Below, in pieces: positions 8,933 to 16,442 of a stretch of DNA of 19,620 nucleotides. Each line of letters opens with the position of its first letter. Positions within the stretch are counted from its first letter, which is position 1. The position numbers and the translations under genes were made by a program. Source of the DNA: Pseudohongiella sp. (GTDB lineage: Bacteria; Pseudomonadota; Gammaproteobacteria; Pseudomonadales; Pseudohongiellaceae); NCBI GenBank assembly GCA_030652635.1, contig JAUSPW010000658.1:1-19620 (forward strand), given 5' to 3'. The notes below the pieces were generated by a model, which saw nothing but the letters and a program-made list of their open reading frames with translations, was not told the DNA's origin and made no database searches.

Positions 8933-8952
8933 AACACACTACATCCTGTGTT
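8933..8952 (-). terminator. Possible weak terminator after ffh
   Basis: A six-base inverted repeat (AACACA / TGTGTT) with an 8-base loop lies 18 bases after the ffh stop on the minus strand, followed by ATTTATT. The stem is short and AT-rich, so read-through into rpsP is plausible. Confidence 0.25.
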
Positions 8953-8970
8953 TAGCCTGAATAAATGCCA

Positions 8971-10353
8971 TTAAAACCTTGGTGGGCCACCTGCGCCAGG
9001 AAAGCCACCTGGACCGCGCATACCACCCAATCCGCGCATCATATTAGCCAATGCACCGCTTTTCATTTTTTTCATCATTTTTTGCATTTGTTTGTGCTGT
9101 TTAAGCAGACGATTCAAATCCTGAATCTGCGTGCCAGAACCCACACAAATACGTCGTTTGCGTGACCCATTCAATGCGTCTGGATTCTGTCGCTCTCGTG
9201 GAGTCATAGAGTTGATTATCGCTTCCATTCTACGAAATTGGCTGTCATCAACTTTGGCAGCAGCGCCGGGTGGCAGCATACCCATACCCGGCATTTTGTC
9301 CAGAATACTGGCCATGCCCCCCATGTTTTTCATTTGCTGTAACTGCTCGCGAAAATCTTCAAGATCAAATCCCTTACCTTTCTGGATTTTTCCTGCAAGT
9401 TTTTCTGCCTTGGCTTTGTCTACTTTGCGCTCGGCGTCTTCAATAAGTGACAGCAGATCGCCCATGCCCAAGATGCGTGATGCAATCCGGTCTGGATAAA
9501 ACGGCTCAAGCGCGTCAGTCTTTTCACCCATACCAATAAATTTGATGGGTTTGCCGGTAATGTGACGAACGGACAATGCCGCACCACCACGAGCATCACC
9601 GTCGGCTTTAGTTAATACAACACCTGTCAGTGGCAGCGCTTCGTTAAACGCACGCGCGGTATTGGCGGCATCCTGCCCTGTCATGGCATCTACTACAAAC
9701 AACGTTTCAATGGGATTGAGCAGCTTATGCAGTTCACTGATCTCAGCCATCATTTCTTGATCGACTGCAAGCCGGCCTGCGGTATCAACCAGCAGCACGT
9801 CTACAAAGGCTATGCGTGCCTCCTTGAGAGCAGCCTGGACAATATCCGCTGGCTTTTGAGAAATGTCCGACGCAAAAAACTTCACACCAACATCTAGGGC
9901 CAAGGTTTGGAGTTGTGCAATCGCTGCCGGTCTATAGACGTCGGCACTGACCACCATGACTGATTTTTTTTGCGACTCTTTTAACCATCTGGCGAGTTTT
10001 GCAACGGTTGTGGTTTTACCAGCACCTTGCAAACCTGCCATCAAAACCACGGCCGGGGGCTGCGCGTTCAAATTCAACTGCTCATTGGCAGCACCCATCA
10101 CTGCCTCAAGTTCAGCCTTGACGATTTTGATGAACGCCTGCCCTGGACTGAGACTCTGCGATACCTCCTGGCCAACCGCTCTGAGTTTTACGCGATCCGT
10201 AAAATCCTTGACCACGGATAATGCAACGTCGGCTTCCAACAACGCGCGCCTGACTTCGCGCAGCGCTTCTTCTATGTTGTTTTCAGTCAGTGTTGCTTTG
10301 CCGCTGATTTTCCGCATTGCGCCTGACAGGCGTTCGGTTAAGCTCTCAAACAT
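8971..10353 (-). CDS. ffh: Signal recognition particle protein Ffh
   Basis: The 460-residue SRP54 GTPase binds 4.5S RNA and signal sequences on nascent chains and delivers them to FtsY. The N domain begins MFESLTERLSGAMRKI. The G domain has GLQGAGKTT at 107-115, DVYRPAA at 138-144, DTAGR at 190-194 and TKADGDARGGAAL at 248-260. A methionine-rich M domain from about residue 330 contains many Met residues and RRRICVGSG-like SRKRRICVGSGT, then a Gly-Pro-rich tail. The ATG at 10353 is chosen for an AGAGG ribosome binding site 9 bases upstream and the standard N-terminus; an in-frame extension to 10446 is not Ffh-like. It diverges from the ypjD-like gene. Confidence 0.98.
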   Translation of the reverse strand: MFESLTERLSGAMRKISGKATLTENNIEEALREVRRALLEADVALSVVKDFTDRVKLRAVGQEVSQSLSPGQAFIKIVKAELEAVMGAANEQLNLNAQPPAVVLMAGLQGAGKTTTVAKLARWLKESQKKSVMVVSADVYRPAAIAQLQTLALDVGVKFFASDISQKPADIVQAALKEARIAFVDVLLVDTAGRLAVDQEMMAEISELHKLLNPIETLFVVDAMTGQDAANTARAFNEALPLTGVVLTKADGDARGGAALSVRHITGKPIKFIGMGEKTDALEPFYPDRIASRILGMGDLLSLIEDAERKVDKAKAEKLAGKIQKGKGFDLEDFREQLQQMKNMGGMASILDKMPGMGMLPPGAAAKVDDSQFRRMEAIINSMTPRERQNPDALNGSRKRRICVGSGTQIQDLNRLLKQHKQMQKMMKKMKSGALANMMRGLGGMRGPGGFPGAGGPPRF

Positions 10354-10385
10354 CGTGAATTGCCTCTGCTGCTTCGGACCGACAA

Positions 10386-10415
10386 CTGACAGTGTGTCTG
10401 TAACCGAGCGATAAT
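10386..10415 (+). promoter_or_regulatory. Predicted sigma-70 promoter of the ypjD-like gene
   Basis: CTGACA (10386-10391) and GATAAT (10410-10415) are 18 bases apart on the plus strand. It sits about 10 bases from the -10 of the divergent ffh promoter, so the two may compete. Confidence 0.35.
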
Positions 10416-10425
10416 GAAGGCAGCT

Positions 10426-10454
10426 ATTATCACCGCGATGAGACAAGCGGACAA
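10426..10454 (-). promoter_or_regulatory. Predicted sigma-70 promoter of ffh
   Basis: On the minus strand TTGTCC (10449-10454) and GATAAT (10426-10431) are exactly 17 bases apart (4/6 and 5/6 matches). Transcription would start near 10419, with a leader of about 66 nt. Confidence 0.5.
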
Positions 10455-10572
10455 TAGACCAGGGGCGAGGAACACTCCTTGTGCTGGAAAAAAGCTCTTC
10501 TTTGACATCAGGAGTTGTGCGACACTTTCGCGGCTGTCTCCAAATTGCTCGACAGCAGGAATCCGCCAGCTT

Positions 10573-11373
10573 ATGTCCAGTACCACCTTAACAGGCATCA
10601 TCGCCCTGCTCCTCTACGTCGGCACGCTCGCACTTCAGCGCCGAAGTATCAATCTGGGGACTGCGCGCTCAAGTACTCGAACCGGAACCTTGGTGACAGG
10701 TTTTTTGGGGGTAACTGCACATTTTTTTAGCGCAGGCTCGCTGATTTACCGCGATGAGGCCTACCATTTTGGGATAACTGAGGTCAGCACCCTCATTTTC
10801 GCCTCAATTACCTTGCTGACCTTGCTGAGTAACCTGAGACGCCCCGCTGGCAGCCTGATACTGGCTGCACTGCCGTTGGCGATGCTCTCAATTTTATTTT
10901 CGATCAGTGTACAAAGCACATACCCACCACAACACATTGCGTCAGGAATCGCAGCGCATGTGATCCTGTCCATCATTGCTTACAGCCTGTTCTCGTTGGC
11001 CGCATTACAGTCGCTATTTCTGGCGTTTCAAAACCACCAACTCAAACACCACCACGTTGTGCGCGTGATGCGTTTATTTCCGCCGTTGCAGGACATGGAG
11101 CGCTTGTTGTTCGAGCTATTATGGGCTGCTCAGATTCTTTTGAGCATGGCCGTGGTGGCTGGATTCGTGTATGTGAGTGACTTCGGCGCGCAAGGGCTTG
11201 CGCACAAGATGTTCTTTTCCTTGCTTGCCTGGGTTGTTTTCACAGTTCTATTGGTAGGTCGACATCTTTTAGGGTGGCGCGGCAACACGGCAATTAAAGG
11301 CACACTGACGGGCTTTGGGTTATTGCTTCTCGGATTTTATGGCTCCAAGTTTGTACTTGAGTTCATTCTATAA
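10573..11373 (+). CDS. ypjD: YpjD/CcsA-like inner-membrane protein (cytochrome c assembly family)
   Basis: The 266-residue protein is almost wholly hydrophobic, with about eight predicted transmembrane helices: MSSTTLTGIIALLLYVGTLAL at the start, an HFFSAGSLIY segment, VILSIIAYSLFSLAALQSLFLAF in the middle, and GLLLLGFYGSKFVLEFIL at the end. It resembles the CcsA/ResC-type assembly family, close to E. coli YpjD (about 263 aa), which lies beside ffh in many gammaproteobacteria. The biochemical role of YpjD is not settled; haem handling is inferred from family membership only. The ATG at 10573 gives the family length, with AGGA about 12 bases upstream. An in-frame extension to 10414 adds 53 hydrophilic residues and would overlap the promoter region. 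It ends 18 bases before the convergent PPTase gene. Confidence 0.88.
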   Translation: MSSTTLTGIIALLLYVGTLALQRRSINLGTARSSTRTGTLVTGFLGVTAHFFSAGSLIYRDEAYHFGITEVSTLIFASITLLTLLSNLRRPAGSLILAALPLAMLSILFSISVQSTYPPQHIASGIAAHVILSIIAYSLFSLAALQSLFLAFQNHQLKHHHVVRVMRLFPPLQDMERLLFELLWAAQILLSMAVVAGFVYVSDFGAQGLAHKMFFSLLAWVVFTVLLVGRHLLGWRGNTAIKGTLTGFGLLLLGFYGSKFVLEFIL

Positions 11374-11391
11374 GTTAATGTTTTTGTATGG

Positions 11392-12252
11392 TCATCGGCT
11401 GGATTTGTTCCAGTCGATTGCCAGTTCCGATACCTTGGCTTCAGTTGGTGTCAGGGGCCAGCTGATCTGACGAGAAGTTATTCGTACATTTGCTCCGTTT
11501 GTTTCCGCGTTGCATTTCAAGCACAAACCGATGGCGCATTGCTCATAAATTGTTGACCAGAAATAGAACTGATCAAGATCGTGGCTAATGCCTGTTTGGG
11601 TGTCTGTGAAACTGAAGAACTCATTCTGGAGGTTAGTAAAACAAAACCTGCGTAATGCCCTCGCCAATCCCTGACCAGTTGCTTTTACCGCTGCCTCCTT
11701 TAAGGTCCAGTAACGTAGAAAAAGCTGGGCCTGATGTTCTGCCACCGCATCGCTAATATCCCTGAATTCAGAGGCTAAGAAAAAACGCTGAGCAACTTGT
11801 GTGGCATCAACGGATCGACCAGATACTTCCGCATCGACACCAGGCTCGCCTTCCGCGGTAAACGCAATCAATAGCAAATTGCCTGTATGCGTCAAATTGA
11901 ATTCAAGGTGGGATTGTGACCGATCAACTCCGGGCCGCCCAGTCGCACTCTTAGAAAAACGCCATAGTGAGGGGTGAGTATCAACATGATATGCACTCAA
12001 AAGATGCCTCAAGGCGATACGGGTCAACAAGAACTGTAACTGCCCCTTGCGCAAACGCTGCGTCGTTAAGCGCTGCTGTTCATCCTTGCTTAGAATATCG
12101 CCGTAACAAGCATAAAACGCCTGGACCGGAATATCCGGAACAGGAATCCACCAAAGATCAATGCCGTGGTCGGGCAAATCAAATGTTGGCAGTACCCGCT
12201 TTTTTTGTGAGGACTCGAGTAAAACATTGCCGACCGGTTTAGTGAGATTCAC
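11392..12252 (-). CDS. Sfp-type 4'-phosphopantetheinyl transferase
   Basis: The 286-residue protein carries the Sfp/AcpT-type motifs: GRPG at 105-108, FNLTHTG at 118-124 (FNLSHS in most relatives), GVDAE at 138-142 with the Mg2+-binding Asp and Glu, and YWTLKEAAVKATGQGL at 181-196 with the catalytic Glu. The family moves the 4'-phosphopantetheine arm from CoA to a serine of acyl or peptidyl carrier proteins. It is somewhat longer than Sfp (about 225 aa), with an extra N-terminal stretch. The start is a GTG with TAAGG 7 bases upstream. It begins 9 bases after the pspF stop, so the two are probably co-transcribed. No polyketide or non-ribosomal peptide synthase is in the window; its carrier protein is unknown. 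Confidence 0.93.
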   Translation of the reverse strand: MNLTKPVGNVLLESSQKKRVLPTFDLPDHGIDLWWIPVPDIPVQAFYACYGDILSKDEQQRLTTQRLRKGQLQFLLTRIALRHLLSAYHVDTHPSLWRFSKSATGRPGVDRSQSHLEFNLTHTGNLLLIAFTAEGEPGVDAEVSGRSVDATQVAQRFFLASEFRDISDAVAEHQAQLFLRYWTLKEAAVKATGQGLARALRRFCFTNLQNEFFSFTDTQTGISHDLDQFYFWSTIYEQCAIGLCLKCNAETNGANVRITSRQISWPLTPTEAKVSELAIDWNKSSR

Positions 12253-12261
12253 CTTATCGCC

Positions 12262-13338
12262 TTATGAGAGCAAATCATACTTTCGCAGATAACCACGCAA
12301 CTGGTGGTAGCTGAGATTCAGAAAGGTGGCAGTTTTGCGTTGATTAAATTGACAATGCTCAAGCGCTTTGCGCAGCAATTCCGTTTCGTAATTCTGGATA
12401 TGCTCTCTGAAATCAAGCGTGTCGCCGCTCCAGCTCACGGTCGCATGATTAAACTGATTTGGGCTCGTATCAACTGCTCCACTAGGTGGGGATTCAATGT
12501 TAGTTGCCTCGGCACCATTGCGATTTGACTGTTCTCCTCGAACCGGCGAAAGCGACGGACGGTAAGGAGAGTCAAACGGATTAAAGACAAGCCTTTTTAT
12601 CACTTGCCCGGGGTGGTGATATACCGCACGCTCAACCACATTTTTTAGTTCCCTGATATTGCCAGGCCAGTTGTAAGTTAACAGCTGTCGCTGTACCGCA
12701 TCCGAAAAGCCTGCAAAGTAGTCTTGCCCCATCTCCTTAACCATACCAATCGCGTAATGCTCAGCGAGCACCAGAATGTCTTCAGAGCGCACACGCAAAG
12801 GTGGCAGCGTCACCACATCAAATGCCAGTCTATCAAGCAAGTCTTCACGGAACTTACCTGAACGCGCCAGTGCAGGTAGGTCCTCGTTCGTTGCTGCCAC
12901 GAGTCTGATATCCACCTTGATGGTTTGATTGCCCCCCAGGCGCTCAAATTCACCATATTCGATGACTCTGAGTATCTTCTCCTGCACTGGCATCGCGGTA
13001 TTTGCCAATTCGTCCAGAAACAGTGTTCCACCATCAGCGCGCTCGAAATACCCTTTACGCTGACCACTGGCCCCCGTAAATGCGCCGGCCTCATGCCCAA
13101 ACAGTTGAGCCTCAAGTAGAGAGTCGCTTAACGCTGCACAATTTATCTTCAAGAATGCCTGTTGCCATCTGGATGAAAGATAGTGCAAACGTGACGCTAT
13201 CAACTCCTTGCCTGTGCCTCGTTCACCAACAATCAACACGGGCTTGTTCAACGGCGCCACTCGCGAAACATGTTCCTGCATTTCCAGAAAACTGGCAGAC
13301 TCGCCTATCATGCGTGGCAAGGACAATTCGGCGGGCAT
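12262..13338 (-). CDS. pspF: Sigma-54-dependent psp operon activator PspF
   Basis: The 358-residue bacterial enhancer-binding protein lacks a receiver domain, as PspF does. Its AAA+ domain has Walker A GERGTGKE at 38-45, the sigma-54-contacting GAFTGA at 85-90 and Walker B GGTLFLDE at 103-110. LVAATNEDLP, FREDLLDRLAFDVVTLPPLRVR and YNWPGNIRELKNVVERAVYH follow. A variable linker leads to a Fis-type HTH at about 315-358. In the known system PspA holds PspF inactive until the membrane is stressed. The ATG at 13338 has a perfect AAGGAGG 6 bases upstream. It is divergent from pspA, whose sigma-54 promoter lies in the shared 247-base gap. Confidence 0.95.
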   Translation of the reverse strand: MPAELSLPRMIGESASFLEMQEHVSRVAPLNKPVLIVGERGTGKELIASRLHYLSSRWQQAFLKINCAALSDSLLEAQLFGHEAGAFTGASGQRKGYFERADGGTLFLDELANTAMPVQEKILRVIEYGEFERLGGNQTIKVDIRLVAATNEDLPALARSGKFREDLLDRLAFDVVTLPPLRVRSEDILVLAEHYAIGMVKEMGQDYFAGFSDAVQRQLLTYNWPGNIRELKNVVERAVYHHPGQVIKRLVFNPFDSPYRPSLSPVRGEQSNRNGAEATNIESPPSGAVDTSPNQFNHATVSWSGDTLDFREHIQNYETELLRKALEHCQFNQRKTATFLNLSYHQLRGYLRKYDLLS

Positions 13339-13373
13339 GGGATTCCTCCTTAAATCGGGGTGCAGAACGCAAC

Positions 13374-13422
13374 CAACATGTTGCGAAAAATACCACTTAT
13401 TGACCTGTACCGCCAAATGGCG
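13374..13422 (+). promoter_or_regulatory. Candidate PspF enhancer region (two palindromes)
   Basis: Two short palindromes lie between pspF and the pspA promoter: CAACATGTTG at 13374-13383 and CGCCAAATGGCG at 13411-13422. They fall roughly 95-140 bases upstream of the predicted pspA start, the usual range for enhancer sites of this activator class. They also lie in the likely pspF leader, which would allow autoregulation. Assignment rests on position and symmetry only. Confidence 0.3.
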
Positions 13423-13488
13423 CTTAAAGAGAATTCCGCTAGCCTAGAATAATGTTTAATATTCAATGAATTACAATCAATTCTCTTA

Positions 13489-13506
13489 TTGGCACACATC
13501 CTGCTT
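13489..13506 (+). promoter_or_regulatory. Sigma-54 (-24/-12) promoter of the psp operon
   Basis: TTGGCAC at 13489-13495 and CTGCTT at 13501-13506 give the GG-N10-GC spacing required by RpoN, close to TGGCAC-N5-TTGCA. Predicted transcription start is near 13516, about 70 bases before pspA. AT-rich DNA just upstream could allow bending between enhancer and promoter. Confidence 0.88.
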
Positions 13507-13585
13507 AATACAGTTTGCGCCACCATGGGATCATCCCAATGAATGGCACCGGAAAAATGTAGTTCACTTTCAGAGGTATTAGGAT

Positions 13586-14245
13586 ATGGGCATTTTCACA
13601 CGTTTGAGCGACATCATTAACTCCAACATCAGTGCTCTGCTGGACAAGGCTGAGAATCCTGAAAAGATGATTCGCATGATGATTCAGGAAATGGAAGAAA
13701 CCCTTGTGGAAGTGCGCAGCAGCACTGCCAAAGTTATCGCAGAAAAAAAGACTGTCAACCGTCGCATTGAGCAACTGCGTAAACAGTCCACAGAATGGGA
13801 ATCAAAGGCCGAATTGGCGTTGGCAAAAGATCGCGAAGATCTGGCAAGAGCCGCGTTGGTTGAAAAGGCCTCTGTAAACAGCACAGTTACCATGCTGGAA
13901 GATGAGTTGCGTAAGCTTGATGATACGCTGGAAAAACTCAGCACAGAAATTGATCAGCTGCAGGCAAAACTGACGGATGCTCGAACACGCCAGAAGACAT
14001 TATTGATGAGAAGCTCTGCGGCGCAATCACGCGTAGATATCAATCAGAAGCTGCATAGTTTCAGTATTGACAGTGCCATGAACAAGTTTGAGTATTACGA
14101 ACGCAAAATTGATTTGATGGAAGGCCAGGTCGATAGCATGAACATCAAGCAGAAAGGTCTGCAAGATGAGTTTGAAGAACTGGCTCATCAAGAGAAGATT
14201 GATCAGGAACTGCAATCAATCAAGGCTAAACTTAACAAACAGTAA
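13586..14245 (+). CDS. pspA: Phage shock protein A
   Basis: The 219-residue protein (E. coli 222) belongs to the PspA/IM30 ESCRT-III-like family. It binds PspF to repress the operon and, under stress, assembles on the inner membrane to limit proton leakage. The N-terminal amphipathic helix is MGIFTRLSDIINSNISALLDKAENPEKMI; the rest is nearly all helical coiled coil (EEKKTVNRRIEQL-like AEKKTVNRRIEQL, LEDELRKLDDTLEKLSTEIDQLQAKL). AGAGG lies 9 bases before the ATG. It is the first gene behind the sigma-54 element, with pspB 12 bases downstream. Confidence 0.97.
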   Translation: MGIFTRLSDIINSNISALLDKAENPEKMIRMMIQEMEETLVEVRSSTAKVIAEKKTVNRRIEQLRKQSTEWESKAELALAKDREDLARAALVEKASVNSTVTMLEDELRKLDDTLEKLSTEIDQLQAKLTDARTRQKTLLMRSSAAQSRVDINQKLHSFSIDSAMNKFEYYERKIDLMEGQVDSMNIKQKGLQDEFEELAHQEKIDQELQSIKAKLNKQ

Positions 14246-14257
14246 AGGACACGGCTC

Positions 14258-14494
14258 ATGGAATTCTTTGAATTTATCATCTCGCTTGTTGCCGTAGGCG
14301 GCACATTCGTGACGATCTGGGTCGTTCTACTTTATCGGCGTAAAGAAAAAAAACTTCCTGCTGCAGCGCGTGCTTATGAACTCGGTGAGCTCAGTGCAAT
14401 GGCGGACACAATGAACCGTAGAATCGACACTCTGGAATCAATTCTGGATTCCGAAGTGCCGGGCTGGAGGGAACAACATGAGCAGAAACACTGA
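14258..14494 (+). CDS. pspB: Phage shock protein B
   Basis: This 78-residue inner-membrane protein has one N-terminal transmembrane helix (about 4-26: FEFIISLVAVGGTFVTIWVV), a basic RRKEKK stop-transfer segment and a cytoplasmic helix (MADTMNRRIDTLESIL). With PspC it senses stress and releases PspF from PspA. AAGGAC lies 7 bases before the ATG. Its last 17 bases overlap the start of pspC. Confidence 0.93.
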   Translation: MEFFEFIISLVAVGGTFVTIWVVLLYRRKEKKLPAAARAYELGELSAMADTMNRRIDTLESILDSEVPGWREQHEQKH

Positions 14495-15242
14495 TCATGA
14501 GCAACCCTTCTCATACCAGCGCCCGCCATTGCGTCTGGACAGGGAAAACAAAAAAGTACTTGGTGTTTGTGCAGGATTTGCCAAATATCTGGAAGTTCCA
14601 ACGGCGCTGGTCAGAGTCATTTATGTCATTGCCTGTCTGGTGTCGCCGTTCCTGATACTTGTCTATCTGGCCATGTACTGGATACTTGAGGATGAGAAAC
14701 GACCAGGACGTATCAAGGAAGCGATGGCGTCCTATGTGCCAGCAAACAACCACGCTTCTGACGACCCAGCATCGTCAGAAGCCCGGATGGATACTGACAC
14801 AGAAGCGCCTCAGGCAGATGCCAGCAGACGGTTTGATCTCAAGAAGCCATTGTACCGCAGTCGTAGTAATGTGCGCGTGGCAGGTGTATGTGCGGGGATA
14901 GCAGACTATCTGAACGTGAGTACGTTCATCGTGCGGCTAGTGACCTTCATATCCATCTTTATCTTGGGGGGTATTACGTTCTGGGCATATATCATCTGTT
15001 GGATAGTGCTTGACAAAGAACCGAAATCCTTGCAAAAGTCTCATCGAGGTTCGGCGAAGACGTCAGGTGTTCGATCCACTGGCACCGCTCGGACTGAGAC
15101 AGTTCAACAACAGGCATTTGACCGCGTTACGATCAAAGACTGTGCTGAACGTTTGCAGGCAACAGAGCAGCGTCTACGCGGGGCGGAAGCGTTTATCACT
15201 TCACGCCAGTTCAGACTTCACTGCGAAATAAACAGGATCTAG
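14478..15242 (+). CDS. pspC: PspC-family stress sensor with two PspC domains
   Basis: The 254-residue protein is more than twice the length of E. coli PspC (119 aa). It has two PspC domains. The first, about 17-73, holds GVCAGFAKYLEVP and hydrophobic segments at 43-70. The second, about 124-180, holds GVCAGIADYLNVS and segments at 151-178. A hydrophilic linker rich in Asp, Ala and Ser joins them. The C-terminus (about 217-254: DCAERLQATEQRLRGAEAFI, then TSRQFRLH) aligns with the coiled-coil tail of E. coli PspC, so the second domain is the orthologous one and the first is the addition. GGAGG lies 7 bases before the ATG; the start overlaps the end of pspB, implying coupling. The partner is probably PspB. 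Confidence 0.93.
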   Translation: MSRNTDHEQPFSYQRPPLRLDRENKKVLGVCAGFAKYLEVPTALVRVIYVIACLVSPFLILVYLAMYWILEDEKRPGRIKEAMASYVPANNHASDDPASSEARMDTDTEAPQADASRRFDLKKPLYRSRSNVRVAGVCAGIADYLNVSTFIVRLVTFISIFILGGITFWAYIICWIVLDKEPKSLQKSHRGSAKTSGVRSTGTARTETVQQQAFDRVTIKDCAERLQATEQRLRGAEAFITSRQFRLHCEINRI

Positions 15243-15248
15243 CAACTG

Positions 15249-15602
15249 ATGGTAAAACTGCCTGATTTTGACACGATGATGCAACTTCACAGAGAAGATC
15301 CGGAGGCGCTGGAGCGTCTCCGGCAGGACTTGACATCTGAACTGGTGAATAACGCCTCAGAAGAAACAAAACGCAGACTGGAAGGCCTTCAATTCAGGAT
15401 CAATATGGAACTCAGGCGTGCGGGCAACCCTACCGCACGTTTTTTGAAGTTATCTGGCATGATGCAAGACGCTTTCTCGGAGCTGAACTATTGCTTGAAC
15501 AGCCCACTGGATGCGATTGCTGAAAAACAGAAATCCCAAAGTGCTGTCATACTGCCGCTGTTTGGCAAGACTGCTGGGCAAACACTGCCGAGCAAACATT
15601 GA
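15249..15602 (+). CDS. DUF3135 family protein
   Basis: The 117-residue soluble, mostly helical protein starts MVKLPDFDTMMQLHREDPEALERLRQ and contains RRLEGLQFRINMELRRAGNP. This is the pattern of DUF3135, a family of unknown function in marine gammaproteobacteria. No signal peptide or membrane segment is seen. It starts 6 bases after the pspC stop with only a distant AGGA, so it is probably translated from the psp mRNA and controlled by PspF. A role in the stress response is inferred from position only. Confidence 0.8.
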   Translation: MVKLPDFDTMMQLHREDPEALERLRQDLTSELVNNASEETKRRLEGLQFRINMELRRAGNPTARFLKLSGMMQDAFSELNYCLNSPLDAIAEKQKSQSAVILPLFGKTAGQTLPSKH

Positions 15603-15639
15603 TCAACACTTCTCAATACCGATACATACCTGAGGCTGC

Positions 15640-16221
15640 ATGAAGTTCTGTCAGCATTGTGCGGGCCCGATCACGCATCATATTCCAGCAGGTGACGATA
15701 AACTTCGTTATTGCTGCCTGAGTTGCAACGTGGTGTTTTATCAGAACCCCAATAACATTGTCGGAACAATTCCAGTATCGGGAAATAAGGTTCTCTTGTG
15801 TCGGCGCGCCATTCAACCCAGGCAAGGCCTATGGACATTACCAGCCGGCTTTATGGAGAATGGAGAAACCACCTGGCAAGGCGCAATTCGGGAAACACAA
15901 GAAGAAGCAGGTGCCAGCATTACTTTAGAGCAGGACAGCTTATACAGCGTGTTTAACCTTCCCAATATCAATCAAGTGTACCTGTTCTTTCGAGCGCGCC
16001 TGGATAACCTGGACTTCGCCCCCGGCGCTGAAAGTCTCGAGGTAAAACTCTTTACCGAAGACGAAATTCCTTGGCAGGAAATCGCATTTGCAGTTGTAAA
16101 AACAACGTTGGAACAATTCTTTAAAGATGTCTCTACGCAGCGCTACCCAGTTCGTATGTACGACGTTACTTACTCACCCGAGCGCAAAGCAGCAATCACT
16201 CTGATCAGTGAAAGTATTTGA
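15640..16221 (+). CDS. Zinc-ribbon Nudix hydrolase
   Basis: The 193-residue protein has an N-terminal zinc ribbon (C4-x2-C7 and C26-x2-C29) and a complete Nudix box at 70-92. In G-x5-E-x7-RE-x2-EE-x-G form the key residues are G70, E76, R84, E85, E88, E89 and G91. The family cleaves nucleoside diphosphates linked to another moiety, needing Mg2+. The zinc ribbon plus Nudix layout recalls NudC and NADH pyrophosphatases. It is shorter than NudC, and I see no clear SQPWPFPxS motif, so the substrate is open. GAGG lies just 4 bases before the ATG. It follows the DUF3135 gene by 37 bases with no terminator between, so it may ride on the psp transcript. Confidence 0.88.
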   Translation: MKFCQHCAGPITHHIPAGDDKLRYCCLSCNVVFYQNPNNIVGTIPVSGNKVLLCRRAIQPRQGLWTLPAGFMENGETTWQGAIRETQEEAGASITLEQDSLYSVFNLPNINQVYLFFRARLDNLDFAPGAESLEVKLFTEDEIPWQEIAFAVVKTTLEQFFKDVSTQRYPVRMYDVTYSPERKAAITLISESI

Positions 16222-16269
16222 TCGACAACAAACGAATATTTGTGCAACTTAAAAAAGTTGTAAGGCACG

Positions 16270-16304
16270 AAAGAAAACGGCCCTGAGCATCCTTGCCAGG
16301 GCCG
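16270..16304 (-). terminator. Rho-independent terminator of the predicted sRNA
   Basis: On the minus strand CGGCCCTG (16297-16304) pairs with CAGGGCCG (16278-16285). The helix can continue through GCA/TGC, with one bulged T, to an AGGA loop. TTTTCTTT follows. The plus strand lacks a T-run, so termination is directional. Confidence 0.8.
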
Positions 16305-16401
16305 CGCGCATCCTGCACCATCCTTAGCTTGCGCAAAAGCGCGATTTTGCTCCCTGCTCCCTCCCTTGATAGCTAGATCGAACCTGAGTCAGATCAACGC
16401 T
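16270..16401 (-). ncRNA. Predicted RsmY/RsmZ/CsrB-type regulatory RNA (CsrA/RsmA sponge)
   Basis: The minus strand from about 16401 to 16270 would give an RNA of about 130 nt, close to RsmY and RsmZ. It has six GGA motifs, whose complements start at 16290, 16311, 16321, 16351, 16358 and 16362. Five fit ANGGA. One GGA sits in the loop of a GCA-GGA-TGC hairpin, and another is the AGGA loop of the terminator stem. A GCAAAA/TTTTGC stem separates the first cluster of three from the rest. It has its own predicted promoter and a Rho-independent terminator. CsrA/RsmA recognises GGA in loops, so a sponge role is inferred. It has not been matched by alignment to a known family. Confidence 0.55.
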
Positions 16402-16407
16402 GAACGC

Positions 16408-16437
16408 ATAGTAGTCGAATGCCTTTACAAATTGCAA
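16408..16437 (-). promoter_or_regulatory. Predicted sigma-70 promoter of the sRNA
   Basis: On the minus strand TTGCAA (16432-16437) and TACTAT (16408-16413) are 18 bases apart, each matching 4/6 of the consensus. Start would be near 16401. Confidence 0.4.
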
Positions 16438-16442
16438 CAGTG

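Noticed and set aside
10414..10572. Longer N-terminus for the ypjD-like protein
   Set aside because: The added 53 residues are hydrophilic, exceed the family length and overlap both promoter predictions.
13339..13416. Upstream in-frame extension of pspF
   Set aside because: A perfect AAGGAGG precedes the ATG at 13338, and the added residues are unlike PspF.
16245..16260. CAACTT / AAGTTG hairpin as terminator of the Nudix gene
   Set aside because: The stem is only 6 bases and no T-run follows on the plus strand.
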